Of a stretch of DNA of 64,000 nt, positions 35,036-44,897 are shown piece after piece (position 1 is the first letter of the stretch; the number at the start of each line of letters is the position of its first letter). The DNA comes from Geobacter argillaceus (GTDB taxonomy: Bacteria > Desulfobacterota > Desulfuromonadia > Geobacterales > DSM-12255): contig NZ_VLLN01000011.1 of the NCBI RefSeq assembly GCF_007830735.1, forward strand, positions 62,001 to 126,000, read 5' to 3'. Under the pieces are notes generated by a model. It was not told the DNA's origin. It worked only from the letters and a program-made list of their open reading frames with translations, and searched no databases. Both the position numbers and the translations under genes were made by a program.

Positions 35036-36124
35036 ATGAATCTGAAAACACTGTCAGTGGCATTTCTCATCCTTATTGCCCTTATTTCGTTCAGTGGACA
35101 CGCAATGGCACAGGCCCATATTGACAAGCGAAACCTGCCGTTAGGCTGTGCAACGTGCCACTTTAAATCGAATTTGAAGAGCGGCGGTGGCGCTGCGGTG
35201 TGTATTACCTGTCATGGCGATCCACGGCGCCTTTATTCACCACAGAAAAATATGCCCAAAGGGTTCGCTCCGGCAGGCATGCGGCTCAAAAACATCGAAG
35301 CCGAGTTTGCCAAGACCTACCGCCATCCGGTATTCGATCTTCCCGGCCGGCACAGAAGCAATGAGGTGTTGCCCGAGACCGATCCGAAGATGCTGCGCCA
35401 TGCCGAATGCGTGGACTGTCATCATCCCCACATGGTTGGGAAAAACAGCAAGTTTGCCGGAATTCGTCGGAGAGCCTCTGGTTCTCAGTCTACTGATATT
35501 ATGCATGAATACGAACTCTGCTATCGATGCCACGCAGAAAGCGCCAATCTTCCCGGTCGCTATACGAACAAGAAAGCCGAATTAACGACAACAAACCCCT
35601 CGTTTCATCCGGTTGAGGGCGAAGGAAGGAACCTGGCCGTGGTCAGCCTTGTCAGGCCTTATCGAGAAAAGAAAGCCGCCCAGGAAGATATCTCCACCTT
35701 CAGCTGTAGCGCCTGTCATGGGAGCGATGATCCGAGCGGTCCCAAGGGCCCCCATGGCTCGCGTTATGAGCACATTCTTGTGGATAATTACTATTCAAAA
35801 GACAATCAGCCCGAGTCTCCCTTTGCCTACGCGCTTTGTTACCGTTGCCACAACCGGTCGAGCATTCTTGCTAATGAAAGTTTTCGTTACCATTCCCTGC
35901 ATATACTGGGAACGGGCCGCCTGAACACCGGCGGCACGTCCTGCCATACGTGCCATTCTGCTCATGGCAGCCAGGAGTACCGATACCTGATAAAATTCAA
36001 TCCTGAAATAGTGACCCTCAATTCAAAGGGATTGCTGAAATTTGTTGAAAAGGGGTCATATAAATTCAGTGGTGAGTGCTATCTTTCCTGTCATGGGGTT
36101 GATCATAACCCAAAATCTTACTGA
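35036..36124 (+). CDS. Eight-haem c-type cytochrome with one CX3CH site
   Basis: 362 residues from ATG at 35036 with GGAGAGCA upstream; signal peptide up to about HAMAQ. Seven CXXCH sites are present: CATCH, CITCH, CVDCH, CYRCH, CSACH, CYRCH and CHTCH. The last, CYLSCH, has three residues between the cysteines, an atypical haem motif. It starts 8 nt after the four-haem gene. Probable periplasmic or outer-surface electron carrier. The Geobacter cytochrome repertoire is very diverse, so no named homologue is given. Confidence 0.88.
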   Translation: MNLKTLSVAFLILIALISFSGHAMAQAHIDKRNLPLGCATCHFKSNLKSGGGAAVCITCHGDPRRLYSPQKNMPKGFAPAGMRLKNIEAEFAKTYRHPVFDLPGRHRSNEVLPETDPKMLRHAECVDCHHPHMVGKNSKFAGIRRRASGSQSTDIMHEYELCYRCHAESANLPGRYTNKKAELTTTNPSFHPVEGEGRNLAVVSLVRPYREKKAAQEDISTFSCSACHGSDDPSGPKGPHGSRYEHILVDNYYSKDNQPESPFAYALCYRCHNRSSILANESFRYHSLHILGTGRLNTGGTSCHTCHSAHGSQEYRYLIKFNPEIVTLNSKGLLKFVEKGSYKFSGECYLSCHGVDHNPKSY

Positions 36125-36173
36125 GATAGCCGGGTCATAATTGTTCAATATCCGCAAAACCGCGCCAGCACTT

Positions 36174-36207
36174 AAACCACAGGCCTTTGCCCGTGGTTTT
36201 TGTGTTT
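36174..36207 (+). terminator. Rho-independent terminator after the cytochromes
   Basis: AAACCACAGG pairs with CCCGTGGTTT (one mismatch) and runs into TTTTTGTGTTT. It ends the NHL-cytochrome transcript 36 nt before gspF. Confidence 0.85.
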
Positions 36208-36242
36208 GATTTTCAGGGTAAGTGTGGTAGAAGAAATACGAT

Positions 36243-37451
36243 ATGGCCTTGTATGTATGTAAAATCGGAAGCGCGGATGGGAAGATCCTCGAACGTGAGT
36301 TCGAAGCGCTGAATCTGGAGAGCCTCCGTGAAACCCTTTCCGAACAAGGCTTCCATGTTTTTGATGTTCGCAGAAAGTCGTTTCAGTTTCTTTGGAAAAA
36401 GAGTGGTACCCGTCGCCGGGTGGATAACAAAGAACTGCTGACGTTCAACCAGGAACTCCTGGTCCTGATAAAATCCGGTCTGCCGATCATTCATGTGCTG
36501 GATACCATCCTGGAACGGGTAGAGAAAAGCAATCTTGCCGAAATCCTCAAGAACGTCAGGGAGGAGATAAAGGGAGGTAGCGCCCTGTCCGAAGCCTTCG
36601 AACGGTATCCCGGTGCTTTTTCTCAACTTTACGTGGCGTCCATTCGGGCAGGGGAGAGGACCGGTGACCTCCCCCAGACCATTCGCCGCTTCATACTGTT
36701 TCTGAAAAAGACGGAAATGTTTAAAAAGAAGGTCATCTCCGCCCTTTTTTACCCGGCCATCCTCCTTACAGCCGCCTTTCTCGCTGTCACCATGCTTCTG
36801 GTCTATGTCGTTCCGACCTTCAGTCAGGTTTACGCTGATGCGGGATCTGAGCTGCCGCTGCCGACGCAGATGCTTATCGCTTTCACCTCGGCGCTGAAAA
36901 AGCTCTTTCCGTTCCTTGTCCTCGGAGCAGTGCTGGCAACGTATCTGCTGCGTGGCTGGGTTCGGACGCCACAAGGGCGTTTTGCCGTTGACCGTCTAAA
37001 ACTGCGTATTCCGTTACTTGGCGATATTTTTCAAAAATACTCGGTTGTCAGTTTTACCCGTACCTTTGCAACGGTTCTGGAAAGCGGTATACCAATTGTC
37101 GAGTCATTAAAGATGTCGGTGGGGACACTCAATAATCGCGTCCTCGAAAGGAAGCTCCTTGACGCTGTCGGCAGGGTCGAGGAGGGAACCAGTCTGGCTG
37201 TCGCTATCGATGGGGTAAAGCTTTTTCCGCCACTGGCCCTTCGTATGCTCGGGGTGGGGGAGGCAACCGGTTCCCTGGAGGAAATGCTGGGCGGGATTTC
37301 CGATTATTTTGAAGAGGAGATCGACCAGCGCCTACAGGTACTCAGCACAGCAATCGAGCCCGCCATCATGATCATTATGGGACTCATCATCGGTGTAATC
37401 ATCATTACCATGTACTTGCCCATTTTCAAGATCGGAGAAGCCGTCAGGTAA
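36243..37451 (+). CDS. gspF: Type II secretion/type IV pilus inner-membrane protein GspF/PilC
   Basis: 402 residues with two copies of the T2SS F domain: FNQELLVLIKSGLPIIHVL (about residue 65) and FTRTFATVLESGIPIVESL (about 275). Three membrane helices (ILLTAAFLAVTMLLVYVV, FLVLGAVLATYLL, IMIIMGLIIGVIIITMYLPIF) match the family. It forms the platform on which the ATPase GspE assembles pseudopili. First gene of an eleven-gene run reaching at least ftsX; the stop is 4 nt before gspE. Confidence 0.93.
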   Translation: MALYVCKIGSADGKILEREFEALNLESLRETLSEQGFHVFDVRRKSFQFLWKKSGTRRRVDNKELLTFNQELLVLIKSGLPIIHVLDTILERVEKSNLAEILKNVREEIKGGSALSEAFERYPGAFSQLYVASIRAGERTGDLPQTIRRFILFLKKTEMFKKKVISALFYPAILLTAAFLAVTMLLVYVVPTFSQVYADAGSELPLPTQMLIAFTSALKKLFPFLVLGAVLATYLLRGWVRTPQGRFAVDRLKLRIPLLGDIFQKYSVVSFTRTFATVLESGIPIVESLKMSVGTLNNRVLERKLLDAVGRVEEGTSLAVAIDGVKLFPPLALRMLGVGEATGSLEEMLGGISDYFEEEIDQRLQVLSTAIEPAIMIIMGLIIGVIIITMYLPIFKIGEAVR

Positions 37452-37455
37452 CGCT

Positions 37456-39183
37456 ATGGACTTTTTACGACCCTATACCAGAAAACGGCTTGGCGATATC
37501 ATGGTTGATCGGGGAGATCTGAACCCGGAACAGTTGGATTATATCAAGGAAAAGCTTAAGACAACCAATCAGCGTTTTGGTGAAATCTGCCTGAGCGAAG
37601 GGTTGATATCCGAAGATATCCTGTACCGCTCTCTGGCCGAACAGTTTGGTGTGGAATATATCGACCTGTCCGGTTTTAAGCCGGATGAAGCCCTGCTTGG
37701 CCAGTTCCCGGCCGATGTTTTCTATCGTTATCATTTCGTCCCCATCGAAGAAAAGGGGGTGGCCCTGGTTATTGCCATCGCAGACCCCACCGATGTCCTC
37801 AAACTTGATGAACTGGAACTTCTTTTGGATCGCCCCCTTATCACCAAGCTGGCGCCGGCATCCCATATCGCCCATCTTCTGAAGAAGGGGGAAGGGACGA
37901 GCCGGGTCTTGAAGGAGGTCTCCGAGGATTTTCTGCTGCAGTTGGTCACCGAGACCGACAAAGGCGAAGAGGTTCTGTCGGTTGAAAACATTTCGGCTGA
38001 TACCAGTCCGATTATCAAACTTCTGAATTCCACCATCATCGATGCCCTGACGCGGCGTGCCAGTGATATCCATATCGAAACCGCCCATGAGGGTGTCATC
38101 ATCAAATACCGGATCGACGGCGTCCTTTACAAAGCAACGGAACCGATCGATGGCCATTTCCAGGGACCGATCATTTCTCGTCTCAAAGTCATGAGTGAAC
38201 TGGATATCTCTGAACGCCGCATCCCGCAGGATGGGCGTTTCAAGGTCCGTATCAGCAATAAATCCATTGATTTCCGTGTTTCCATCATGCCGAGCGCCTT
38301 CGGTGAGGACGCGGTTATCCGGATACTTGACAAGGAGAGTATTGCCAACAACATTAAAGGGTTGACTCTTGAGTCGCTGGGGATGTCGGAACGGGAGATG
38401 AGACGATTTCGCAAGATGGTGCGCGAACCGTATGGCATGGTGCTGGTCACCGGCCCAACCGGTTCGGGAAAGACAACCACCCTTTATGCTGCCCTGAGCG
38501 AGATTCATACCGGTGAAGAAAAAATCATCACCATCGAAGACCCGGTGGAGTACCTCCTGAAAGGAATTGTCCAGATTCCGGTGAATGAGAAAAAAGGGCT
38601 CACGTTTGCCCGCGGCCTTCGCTCCATTCTTCGTCACGACCCCGACAAGATCATGGTCGGTGAGATACGTGACCCGGAAACTGCTCAGATTGCGGTTCAG
38701 TCGGCGCTGACCGGCCACTTGGTATTCACAACGGTTCATGCCAACAATGCTTTCGATGTTCTGGGCCGTTTCATTCATATGGGAATAGACCCCTACAACT
38801 TTGTCTCCTGTCTGAACTGTGTCATGGCGCAACGGTTGGTCAGAAAGATCTGCCAGAAATGCCGCTATCCGGTGACGTATTCGGATGACGTCCTTAGGGA
38901 GTCCGGCATTGACCCCAACGAGTGTCGAGAGGTTACGTTTTACGATTCCAAGGGATGTGACGACTGTAACGGTACCGGCTACCGGGGGCGTTCGGCCATT
39001 GTGGAGCTTCTGGATCTGAACGACGAACTTCGCGAGTTGATTATCGCTAAGGCCGCGACGACAATCCTCAAGAAATCGGCTCGCGAGTCAGGGACGGTAT
39101 TTCTGCGTGAGTCAGCCATGGAAAAGGTTTTCGCCGGCGAAACTACCCTCCGTGAGATCAACCGGGTAACCTTTGTGGAGTAA
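37456..39183 (+). CDS. gspE: Secretion/pilus assembly ATPase GspE/PilB
   Basis: 575 residues. The N-terminal MshEN-like domain starts RLGDIMVDRGDLNPEQLDYI. Walker A is VTGPTGSGKTTTLY, the Asp box IITIEDPVEY, Walker B IMVGEIRDPETA and the His box VFTTVHANNAFD. The zinc cysteines are CQKC and CDDC. It powers pseudopilus extension in the cytoplasm. Length and order fit PilB/GspE. Confidence 0.95.
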   Translation: MDFLRPYTRKRLGDIMVDRGDLNPEQLDYIKEKLKTTNQRFGEICLSEGLISEDILYRSLAEQFGVEYIDLSGFKPDEALLGQFPADVFYRYHFVPIEEKGVALVIAIADPTDVLKLDELELLLDRPLITKLAPASHIAHLLKKGEGTSRVLKEVSEDFLLQLVTETDKGEEVLSVENISADTSPIIKLLNSTIIDALTRRASDIHIETAHEGVIIKYRIDGVLYKATEPIDGHFQGPIISRLKVMSELDISERRIPQDGRFKVRISNKSIDFRVSIMPSAFGEDAVIRILDKESIANNIKGLTLESLGMSEREMRRFRKMVREPYGMVLVTGPTGSGKTTTLYAALSEIHTGEEKIITIEDPVEYLLKGIVQIPVNEKKGLTFARGLRSILRHDPDKIMVGEIRDPETAQIAVQSALTGHLVFTTVHANNAFDVLGRFIHMGIDPYNFVSCLNCVMAQRLVRKICQKCRYPVTYSDDVLRESGIDPNECREVTFYDSKGCDDCNGTGYRGRSAIVELLDLNDELRELIIAKAATTILKKSARESGTVFLRESAMEKVFAGETTLREINRVTFVE

Positions 39184-39189
39184 TCGGGA

Positions 39190-40110
39190 ATGTTTTTGAA
39201 GACCAAGGCTATTGGCCTTGAAATAGCCCATGAGGGTGCAACCATAGCTTTGGCTGGAAAGAGGCGGGGTCTCCCCGTGCTGGAGCGGTGCGAGTCGGTA
39301 TCCTTCCCGGCCGGGACTCTCAGGCTATCCCTCAAGGAACCGAACATCATCGACCGTCCTTTTATGGTCGGTCAGTTGCGGGAACTTCATGCACGGCTTC
39401 TTACCAATCAGAAGCAGGTTTCACTCTCGTTGCCCGATGCAGCGGGAAGAGTAATGCTCCTTGACCTGGAAACCCGCCTCAAGAGCAAGGAGGAAGGGGC
39501 GGATCTCATCAGGTGGAAATTGAAAAAAAACCTGCCCATTGATATCAGTGAAATCCACCTGGACTACCAAATACTCAGGGAGCGGGAGTCCGGAGAGCTT
39601 TCGGCCCTGGTCGCCCTTGTCAGTCGGAGTGTAATCACGCAATATGAAGAAATTGTAAGCGAAGTCGGACTCGAGCCGATCCGTATCGATTTCACCACCT
39701 TTAACTTGGTACGGCTTTTTCTTAGAATGGTGGGGCAGGAAAATACGGCTGTTATTCTTTGGTATAAAGGAGTTATCAGTATTCTCATTTTCCATGACGG
39801 GGTTCTTGAGTTCTTCAGGGCTAAGGAAATTTTCGAAGGAAGCTTTGAAACCAACCGGGTCTTCCGTGAATTGAACAGTTCGTTCCTGGTCTACAGAGAC
39901 AAGGTGTCAGGACAAAAGCTTCAAAGGGTTCTGTTTTACAGCCCTCCCTGGGATCGAGAGGCATTACAGACGCTCCTGACCGATGTGACCGGTGTGACTC
40001 CCTATCAGATCGATCTTGGCCGTTGCGTCGGACAGTCGGAGAGTCCTGCATCGGAATCGATGCTCTACTCATCTCTGGCAGCGGTAGGCGCCGCCGCGAG
40101 GATTTTCTGA
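39190..40110 (+). CDS. pilM: PilM-like cytoplasmic assembly protein
   Basis: 306 residues with an actin-like fold of the PilM/GspL type: IGLEIAHEGATIALAGKRRG at the start, QVSLSLPDAAGRVMLL, LIRWKLKKNLPIDISEIHLDYQIL in the middle, and ILWYKGVISILIFHDG later. It links the PilN inner-membrane protein to the ATPase. It precedes pilN with the stop and start sharing one base (TGATG). Sequence similarity to classical PilM is low, so the call leans on order. Confidence 0.8.
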   Translation: MFLKTKAIGLEIAHEGATIALAGKRRGLPVLERCESVSFPAGTLRLSLKEPNIIDRPFMVGQLRELHARLLTNQKQVSLSLPDAAGRVMLLDLETRLKSKEEGADLIRWKLKKNLPIDISEIHLDYQILRERESGELSALVALVSRSVITQYEEIVSEVGLEPIRIDFTTFNLVRLFLRMVGQENTAVILWYKGVISILIFHDGVLEFFRAKEIFEGSFETNRVFRELNSSFLVYRDKVSGQKLQRVLFYSPPWDREALQTLLTDVTGVTPYQIDLGRCVGQSESPASESMLYSSLAAVGAAARIF

Positions 40111-40646
40111 TGAAATTACAGATAAACCTCGCGACCAGGCAGTATATTAATCTGCGCCCTTTCGATGCCGGGATTCTGGTCACTGGTGTGCTGCTGTTGG
40201 TGGTACTGACACTCAACGTGTACGATCTTGCAACAGCCGCCGGTGAGAGCAGGCGTCTGAGCCAGGAACTGGCTGGCATTGCGTTGAAGGGTAAATCAGC
40301 CCACCCACCGGTGACCGATAAGGATTGGCAGCGTCTCCAGGCAGACATTGCCGGGGCCAATGCAATCATCCGTAAAAAGGCTTTTAACTGGCTTGTTTTT
40401 CTGGACGACATGGAAACGGTTCTTCCCGACGGTGTGACCATAGTCAGTCTTGAACCAAAGGCCGGGACCGGAGAACTGAAACTGTCAGGGTCGGCACTAT
40501 CCTTCGGCGGTATCAGTGCATTACTGGCCAACATGGAGAATTCCAGGCAGTTTGCCGATGTATATCTTCTGTCGCAGGCGGAACAGAAGTTCGGACAGAC
40601 CCAAAAAGGGACAGTCTTTACCCTTACCTGCAAGGTGCAGCTGTAA
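40110..40646 (+). CDS. pilN: PilN-like inner-membrane protein
   Basis: 178 residues. The start MKLQINLATRQYINLRPF is the conserved cytoplasmic tail that binds PilM; a single helix GILVTGVLLLVVLTLNVY follows, then a coiled region and a small ferredoxin-like domain ending in EQKFGQTQKGTVFTLTCKVQL. The start at 40110 overlaps the pilM stop; an earlier in-frame ATG at 40023 lies inside pilM. Confidence 0.85.
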   Translation: MKLQINLATRQYINLRPFDAGILVTGVLLLVVLTLNVYDLATAAGESRRLSQELAGIALKGKSAHPPVTDKDWQRLQADIAGANAIIRKKAFNWLVFLDDMETVLPDGVTIVSLEPKAGTGELKLSGSALSFGGISALLANMENSRQFADVYLLSQAEQKFGQTQKGTVFTLTCKVQL

Positions 40647-41198
40647 ATGACTCGTAAACAGGTATTAGACATAGCCAGGCAGCGCCGGATTCCGTTGGCA
40701 GCCATTGTCCTTCTGCTTGTTGCGAACGTTCTCGCCTATGGCTATCTGACCGCCTATCAACAGCCCGAACTCGACAGAATTCGGGGAGAATGGTTTGCCA
40801 AGCGGCGGATGGCTGTCGGAGAGAAGGACCAGAGTCGTCCCGCACTTTACGCCCAAGGTGTCAGGGAGCTGGAGGAATGGCGTGCGCGGGTCATGGTCAA
40901 GAAAGATTTCGCTCCGTTTCTTTCCCGGCTGTTTTCTTCAGCCAGCAGGCGCAATCTCCAGCTTGCCGGTATTACCTACAAGCCAGCGGTGGAGAGTGGC
41001 AAGTCCATGACGTCCTACGCGATCGGATTTTCCGTCAAAGGTAAATATGGTGAGATCAAGTCCTTTCTTTCCGATCTCCTGGCGATGCGCGAAATGGTGG
41101 TGGTGGATGGAATTGACTTGAGCAACTCCAAGTCTACCGAAGAGCAGGTTGAACTGAGAATGCAACTGACCGCTTATTTCAGACTGGAGCGGCCATGA
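40647..41198 (+). CDS. pilO: PilO-like inner-membrane protein
   Basis: 183 residues: cytoplasmic tail, a single helix PLAAIVLLLVANVLAYGYL, a coiled region, and a C-terminal domain with YAIGFSVKGKYGEIKSFLSDL, the PilO/GspM fold. It follows pilN directly. PilN and PilO form a periplasmic heterodimer that aligns inner- and outer-membrane parts. The overlap with the next gene is 4 nt. Confidence 0.82.
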   Translation: MTRKQVLDIARQRRIPLAAIVLLLVANVLAYGYLTAYQQPELDRIRGEWFAKRRMAVGEKDQSRPALYAQGVRELEEWRARVMVKKDFAPFLSRLFSSASRRNLQLAGITYKPAVESGKSMTSYAIGFSVKGKYGEIKSFLSDLLAMREMVVVDGIDLSNSKSTEEQVELRMQLTAYFRLERP

Positions 41199-41803
41199 AC
41201 CGGCAGAGGCTCCTTCTGGTTCTTCTCCTGTCATTCGCCGTGTCGGTGATATACAGTTATTCCAAATATCCCCGGCAAAAGACCGTAGATAAGCTGACGT
41301 TCACACCGGGAAAAGTGTCCCGGCCGGCTCCCGCAAAAGCCGACAACAAGATCGATGACAGCCGGATTCTGCTGGCACTTCTTGATGAAAGGCGTGCCGT
41401 CGGGGTGAGTTACCGGAAGAATCTTTTCCGTCCCCTTTTCCGGGACGAGACGCGGATTGTTCCGTTCCCGCCACCCCCTCCAAAACCTTTGCCGTCTCTT
41501 CCGCCACCGCCGCCACCTGCTGCTGCGACAGTGGCTCCTCCCGCAGCAGCGGAGCCAACGCCGGTTCAACGGGATATGGCGCGGTTCACTTTTCTCGGTT
41601 TTATGAAAAAAGATGGTAAGAAAACCATTTTTCTCTCCAGCAATAAGGAGATATTTGTCGTTAAAAAGGGTGACAGAATAACCGGCAAGTACGAAGTAGC
41701 CAATGTCACCGATGATCTGTTGACTATTAACGCCCTTGGTGACGGTGGCCAGATAATTATTCCTTTGATTGAAAACAAACCGCTGTCAGCACCCAGAAAA
41801 TAA
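41195..41803 (+). CDS. PilP/GspC-like linker protein
   Basis: 202 residues. One N-terminal membrane helix (LLLVLLLSFAVSVIYSYS), a Pro-rich stretch (FPPPPPKPLPSLPPPPPP and AAAEPTPVQ), then an HR-like domain FTFLGFMKKDGKKTIFLSSN...VVKKGDRITGKYEVANVTDD that matches the secretin-binding part of PilP/GspC. It joins the inner-membrane platform to the secretin. The Pro-rich linker is unusually long. Confidence 0.75.
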   Translation: MNRQRLLLVLLLSFAVSVIYSYSKYPRQKTVDKLTFTPGKVSRPAPAKADNKIDDSRILLALLDERRAVGVSYRKNLFRPLFRDETRIVPFPPPPPKPLPSLPPPPPPAAATVAPPAAAEPTPVQRDMARFTFLGFMKKDGKKTIFLSSNKEIFVVKKGDRITGKYEVANVTDDLLTINALGDGGQIIIPLIENKPLSAPRK

Positions 41804-41877
41804 GACTGGCTGAGATTGAAGTGCCTTTGACCGTGAAACAGAGAACTGCCCTCAGCTCGGGTAAGGAGAGATACGCG

Positions 41878-44379
41878 ATGCCGTTGTACAGAACTGGAAT
41901 ACTTGCGTTTGCCTTGATGGGGCTGATTGCCGGTTGTGCTGCCGGGCGGACCGCCATCGGGAAGGGCGAGATGCTGGAGCGGCAGGGGCGGCTTGACGAG
42001 GCGGTTCTGAAGTACGCCGAAGCGGCTGCGGCCAACCCGAATCAAGGTGAGTACCGGCTCCGTTTTCTGAAGGCGAGCGTCGATGCTGCACGGGCCCACG
42101 CCAAGAAGGGTGATGAGTTTCTTGAACAGAAGAACTTCGACGAAGCAATTCGTGAGTATCAGAGCGCCGTGGCTCTTGATCCGTCTTTTGATAAGGCAAA
42201 ACAGCAGAGCGATCTGCTGATAAAGCTGCGGAACGCCCAGGTCATTTTCCTTGAGGGTGTGAGCCTGGAAAAGGACAATAAGCCGCGTGAAGCGCTCCGC
42301 GCCTATCAGAAGGCCATCAGCATCGATTCCGGGCATAACGGTGCCAAGGAGGGGATCGAGCGTCTGCTGAAAACGCGCAAGACCAAGCTGGATGGCTACG
42401 AGCTCAATCTAAAGTCCACGAAGCCGATCACGCTTAAGTTCAAGGACGCCAAGATCAAGGAGGTTTTTAATATCATCACCCAGCTTTCGGGTATCAATTT
42501 CGTCTTCGACGAAGGGGTGAAGGATAATAACGTCACCATCTATCTTGAAAACGCAACGTTTCAGCAGGCCCTGGATATCATCACCGGGATCAACAAGCTC
42601 GGCAAGAAGGCGCTCAATGAGGGCACGGTTATCGTGTTCCCCAAAAGTCCCGATAAAATCAAGCAGTATGAGGAACTCTTTGTCCAGACCTTCTACCTGA
42701 ACAAACTCGACGCCAAGAAGGCGGTGAACCTGATCAGGACCATGCTCCAGGTGAAAAAGATCTACGTGAACGAAGAGATGAATGCCCTGGTGATCCGTGA
42801 TACCCCTGACGTGCTCGATGTGGCGCGGAAGATTCTCGAAGCCAACGATGTTCCGGATGCCGAGGTGCTCCTGGAGGTAGAGGTCATCGAAATAGCAAAG
42901 AAAAATGCGGACAATTTCGGATTGGTACTCAGCCGTTATGCGGTCTCGGCAGCTGCTTCGGCGTCCGGTTCCGGCGCTCTTCTGTCCGATGTCCTGGCGC
43001 AGCCAACGGCGACCACTACGACAACGACATCCACAACAGGAACTGCTGCTTCCGCTTCAACGGGTGTTTCAAATCTTCTGAACCTGTTCCGCTGGCGAGG
43101 TTATGACGGTTTCATTACTGTTCCCAACGCCACCTTCAATTTCGGTAAGACCATTGGTAATGGCGAAACCCTTTCCAACCCGAAAATCAGGGTGAAGAAC
43201 CGGGAGAAGTCGAAATTCAACGTCGGTACGCGGGTACCTATTACCACAACGTCAACCAACGGCACGGTCGGTGGGATCAACGTCAACGTCCAGTACGTAG
43301 ATGTCGGTGTCAAGTTGAGTGCCGAGCCGACCATCCAGCTCAACAACGAGGTCAACATCAAGTTGAGTCTTGAGGTCAGTTCCATTCTCTCCAAGGATAA
43401 AGTGGGCGACGGTAACACCACCGTCGTCACCATCGGTACCCGTAACCTGGACACTGTTCTTTCCCTCAAGGATGGCGAAACCAGTATCATCGGCGGTTTG
43501 ATGCAGGACATCAAGAGTAAGAGCAATCAGAAGATCTCTTTACTCGGGGATATCCCGGTGCTCGGTTCGCTCTTTTCCAGCCATGACACGTCCAACGACA
43601 AGACCGAACTGATACTGGCCATTACCCCGCGGATCGTCAGGGGGATAACGGTGCCTGAAGCTGATGTCGCCGCCTTCTGGTCCGGCATGGAGGATGATCC
43701 GTCGATCGCCAAGCCCTATGGCTCTTTTACCCAGGAGCCTGAATTTGCCGCGACACCGCAGCCGACTGCTGCCCCATCTCCGAAACCGGTACCACCGCAA
43801 ACCCAGCCGGCTGCACCTGCGCCTTTTCAGCCCGTTCTCGAACCGCAGCAGAAGGTTCCTGCGCAACCGGGGACAATACCGGTAACTGCTGTTCCGGCCG
43901 CACCTATGCCGGCTGCACAGACACCAGTTCCCCCGCTTGCACCACCACCGGTCCGGCAGCCGGCTGAGCGGATATCCCTGAATATCGGTGCGCCGGCTTC
44001 GGTGAAGGCTGGGGAGCAGTTCATGGCAGAGATAAAGATTAGTGATGCAAAATCGCTTTTGAACGCACCATTCGTTCTCGTCTACGATCCGGCCTTTCTG
44101 GAGTTCCAGGCAGCCGCGGAAGGGGATTTTCTGAACAAGGACGGCAAACCGACAACCTTTAAGTCGACTGTTGACAAGAACACCGGTCAGGTTACGATAA
44201 CTTCTGCCCGCCAGCCTGGCGATGGCGGTATTGGCGGTGCAGGGACATTACTGACGGCCAGTTTCAAGGCGAAGAGCAAAGGCCCGGCCAGCCTTGGGTT
44301 CATGTCGGTAAAGTTTACCGATGCCGGAGGCAAGATCATCGAGACCATACCGTACAACACCGTCATAGAAATAAAGTAG
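41878..44379 (+). CDS. gspD: Secretin (GspD/PilQ) with TPR and C-terminal cohesin domain
   Basis: 833 residues from ATG at 41878 with AAGGAG upstream. Order: lipobox LMGLIAGC (Cys 20); TPR-type repeats up to about 175; secretin N-domain KPITLKFKDAKIKEVFNII (about 182); secretin pore about 430-590 (ETSIIGGLMQDIKSKSNQ, LLGDIPVLGSLF, LILAITPRIVRG); Pro-rich linker about 625-695; and a cohesin domain from about 697 to the end (NAPFVLVYDPAFLEFQ, GTLLTASFKAKSKGPASLGF). It is the outer-membrane channel of the system. A cohesin at the C-terminus of a secretin is unusual. Confidence 0.92.
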   Translation: MPLYRTGILAFALMGLIAGCAAGRTAIGKGEMLERQGRLDEAVLKYAEAAAANPNQGEYRLRFLKASVDAARAHAKKGDEFLEQKNFDEAIREYQSAVALDPSFDKAKQQSDLLIKLRNAQVIFLEGVSLEKDNKPREALRAYQKAISIDSGHNGAKEGIERLLKTRKTKLDGYELNLKSTKPITLKFKDAKIKEVFNIITQLSGINFVFDEGVKDNNVTIYLENATFQQALDIITGINKLGKKALNEGTVIVFPKSPDKIKQYEELFVQTFYLNKLDAKKAVNLIRTMLQVKKIYVNEEMNALVIRDTPDVLDVARKILEANDVPDAEVLLEVEVIEIAKKNADNFGLVLSRYAVSAAASASGSGALLSDVLAQPTATTTTTTSTTGTAASASTGVSNLLNLFRWRGYDGFITVPNATFNFGKTIGNGETLSNPKIRVKNREKSKFNVGTRVPITTTSTNGTVGGINVNVQYVDVGVKLSAEPTIQLNNEVNIKLSLEVSSILSKDKVGDGNTTVVTIGTRNLDTVLSLKDGETSIIGGLMQDIKSKSNQKISLLGDIPVLGSLFSSHDTSNDKTELILAITPRIVRGITVPEADVAAFWSGMEDDPSIAKPYGSFTQEPEFAATPQPTAAPSPKPVPPQTQPAAPAPFQPVLEPQQKVPAQPGTIPVTAVPAAPMPAAQTPVPPLAPPPVRQPAERISLNIGAPASVKAGEQFMAEIKISDAKSLLNAPFVLVYDPAFLEFQAAAEGDFLNKDGKPTTFKSTVDKNTGQVTITSARQPGDGGIGGAGTLLTASFKAKSKGPASLGFMSVKFTDAGGKIIETIPYNTVIEIK

Positions 44380-44393
44380 CCGGTCATTGCTGG

Positions 44394-44897
44394 ATGATGA
44401 AACTCCTTATCAGAAACCGGCGTGGCATTAGCCTGATAGAGCTGATCGTTACCTTGACGATCCTCTCGATACTGGCTGCCCTTGTTCTGCCATCGGCCCA
44501 GTTGACTGCCAAGCGGACCAAGGAGATCGAGCTGAGGCGAAACCTGCGCACTATTCGGACTGCACTTGACGAATTCAAGAAGAACTATGACAAAGCGATT
44601 GATGAGAAAAAGATCATTCCATCCATGAACAAGATGCCAAATGGTTATCCTGAGGACCTGAAACTGCTGGTAGATGGCTATGATTTCGGTGGGCTGGTGA
44701 ACTATAAGAAAAAGTTCCTGAGACGCATTCCCGTCGACCCTTTCAGCCCCACAATCAAAGGGGAAGAACCCAAATGGGGGCTCAGATCCTCTGTCGACGA
44801 GCCGGGCAACACGACCTGGGGGGGGGAAGACGTATTCGATGTCTACTCTCTCAGTGAAGAAACGGCCATTGACGGCAGCAAGTACAAGGAGTGGTGA
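44394..44897 (+). CDS. Pseudopilin (GspG/OxpG-like)
   Basis: 167 residues. A type III signal RNRRG-ISLIELIVTLTILS with Glu at position 5 of the mature chain marks a pseudopilin cleaved by prepilin peptidase. The globular part ends DVFDVYSLSEETAIDGSKYKEW, similar to the Ca-binding GspG tail DPDIYSLGADGKPGG...NW. Geobacter sulfurreducens OxpG, needed for Fe(III) oxide reduction, is a pseudopilin from a comparable cluster (recollection). Start codons at 44394 and 44397 are both possible. Confidence 0.85.
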   Translation: MMKLLIRNRRGISLIELIVTLTILSILAALVLPSAQLTAKRTKEIELRRNLRTIRTALDEFKKNYDKAIDEKKIIPSMNKMPNGYPEDLKLLVDGYDFGGLVNYKKKFLRRIPVDPFSPTIKGEEPKWGLRSSVDEPGNTTWGGEDVFDVYSLSEETAIDGSKYKEW

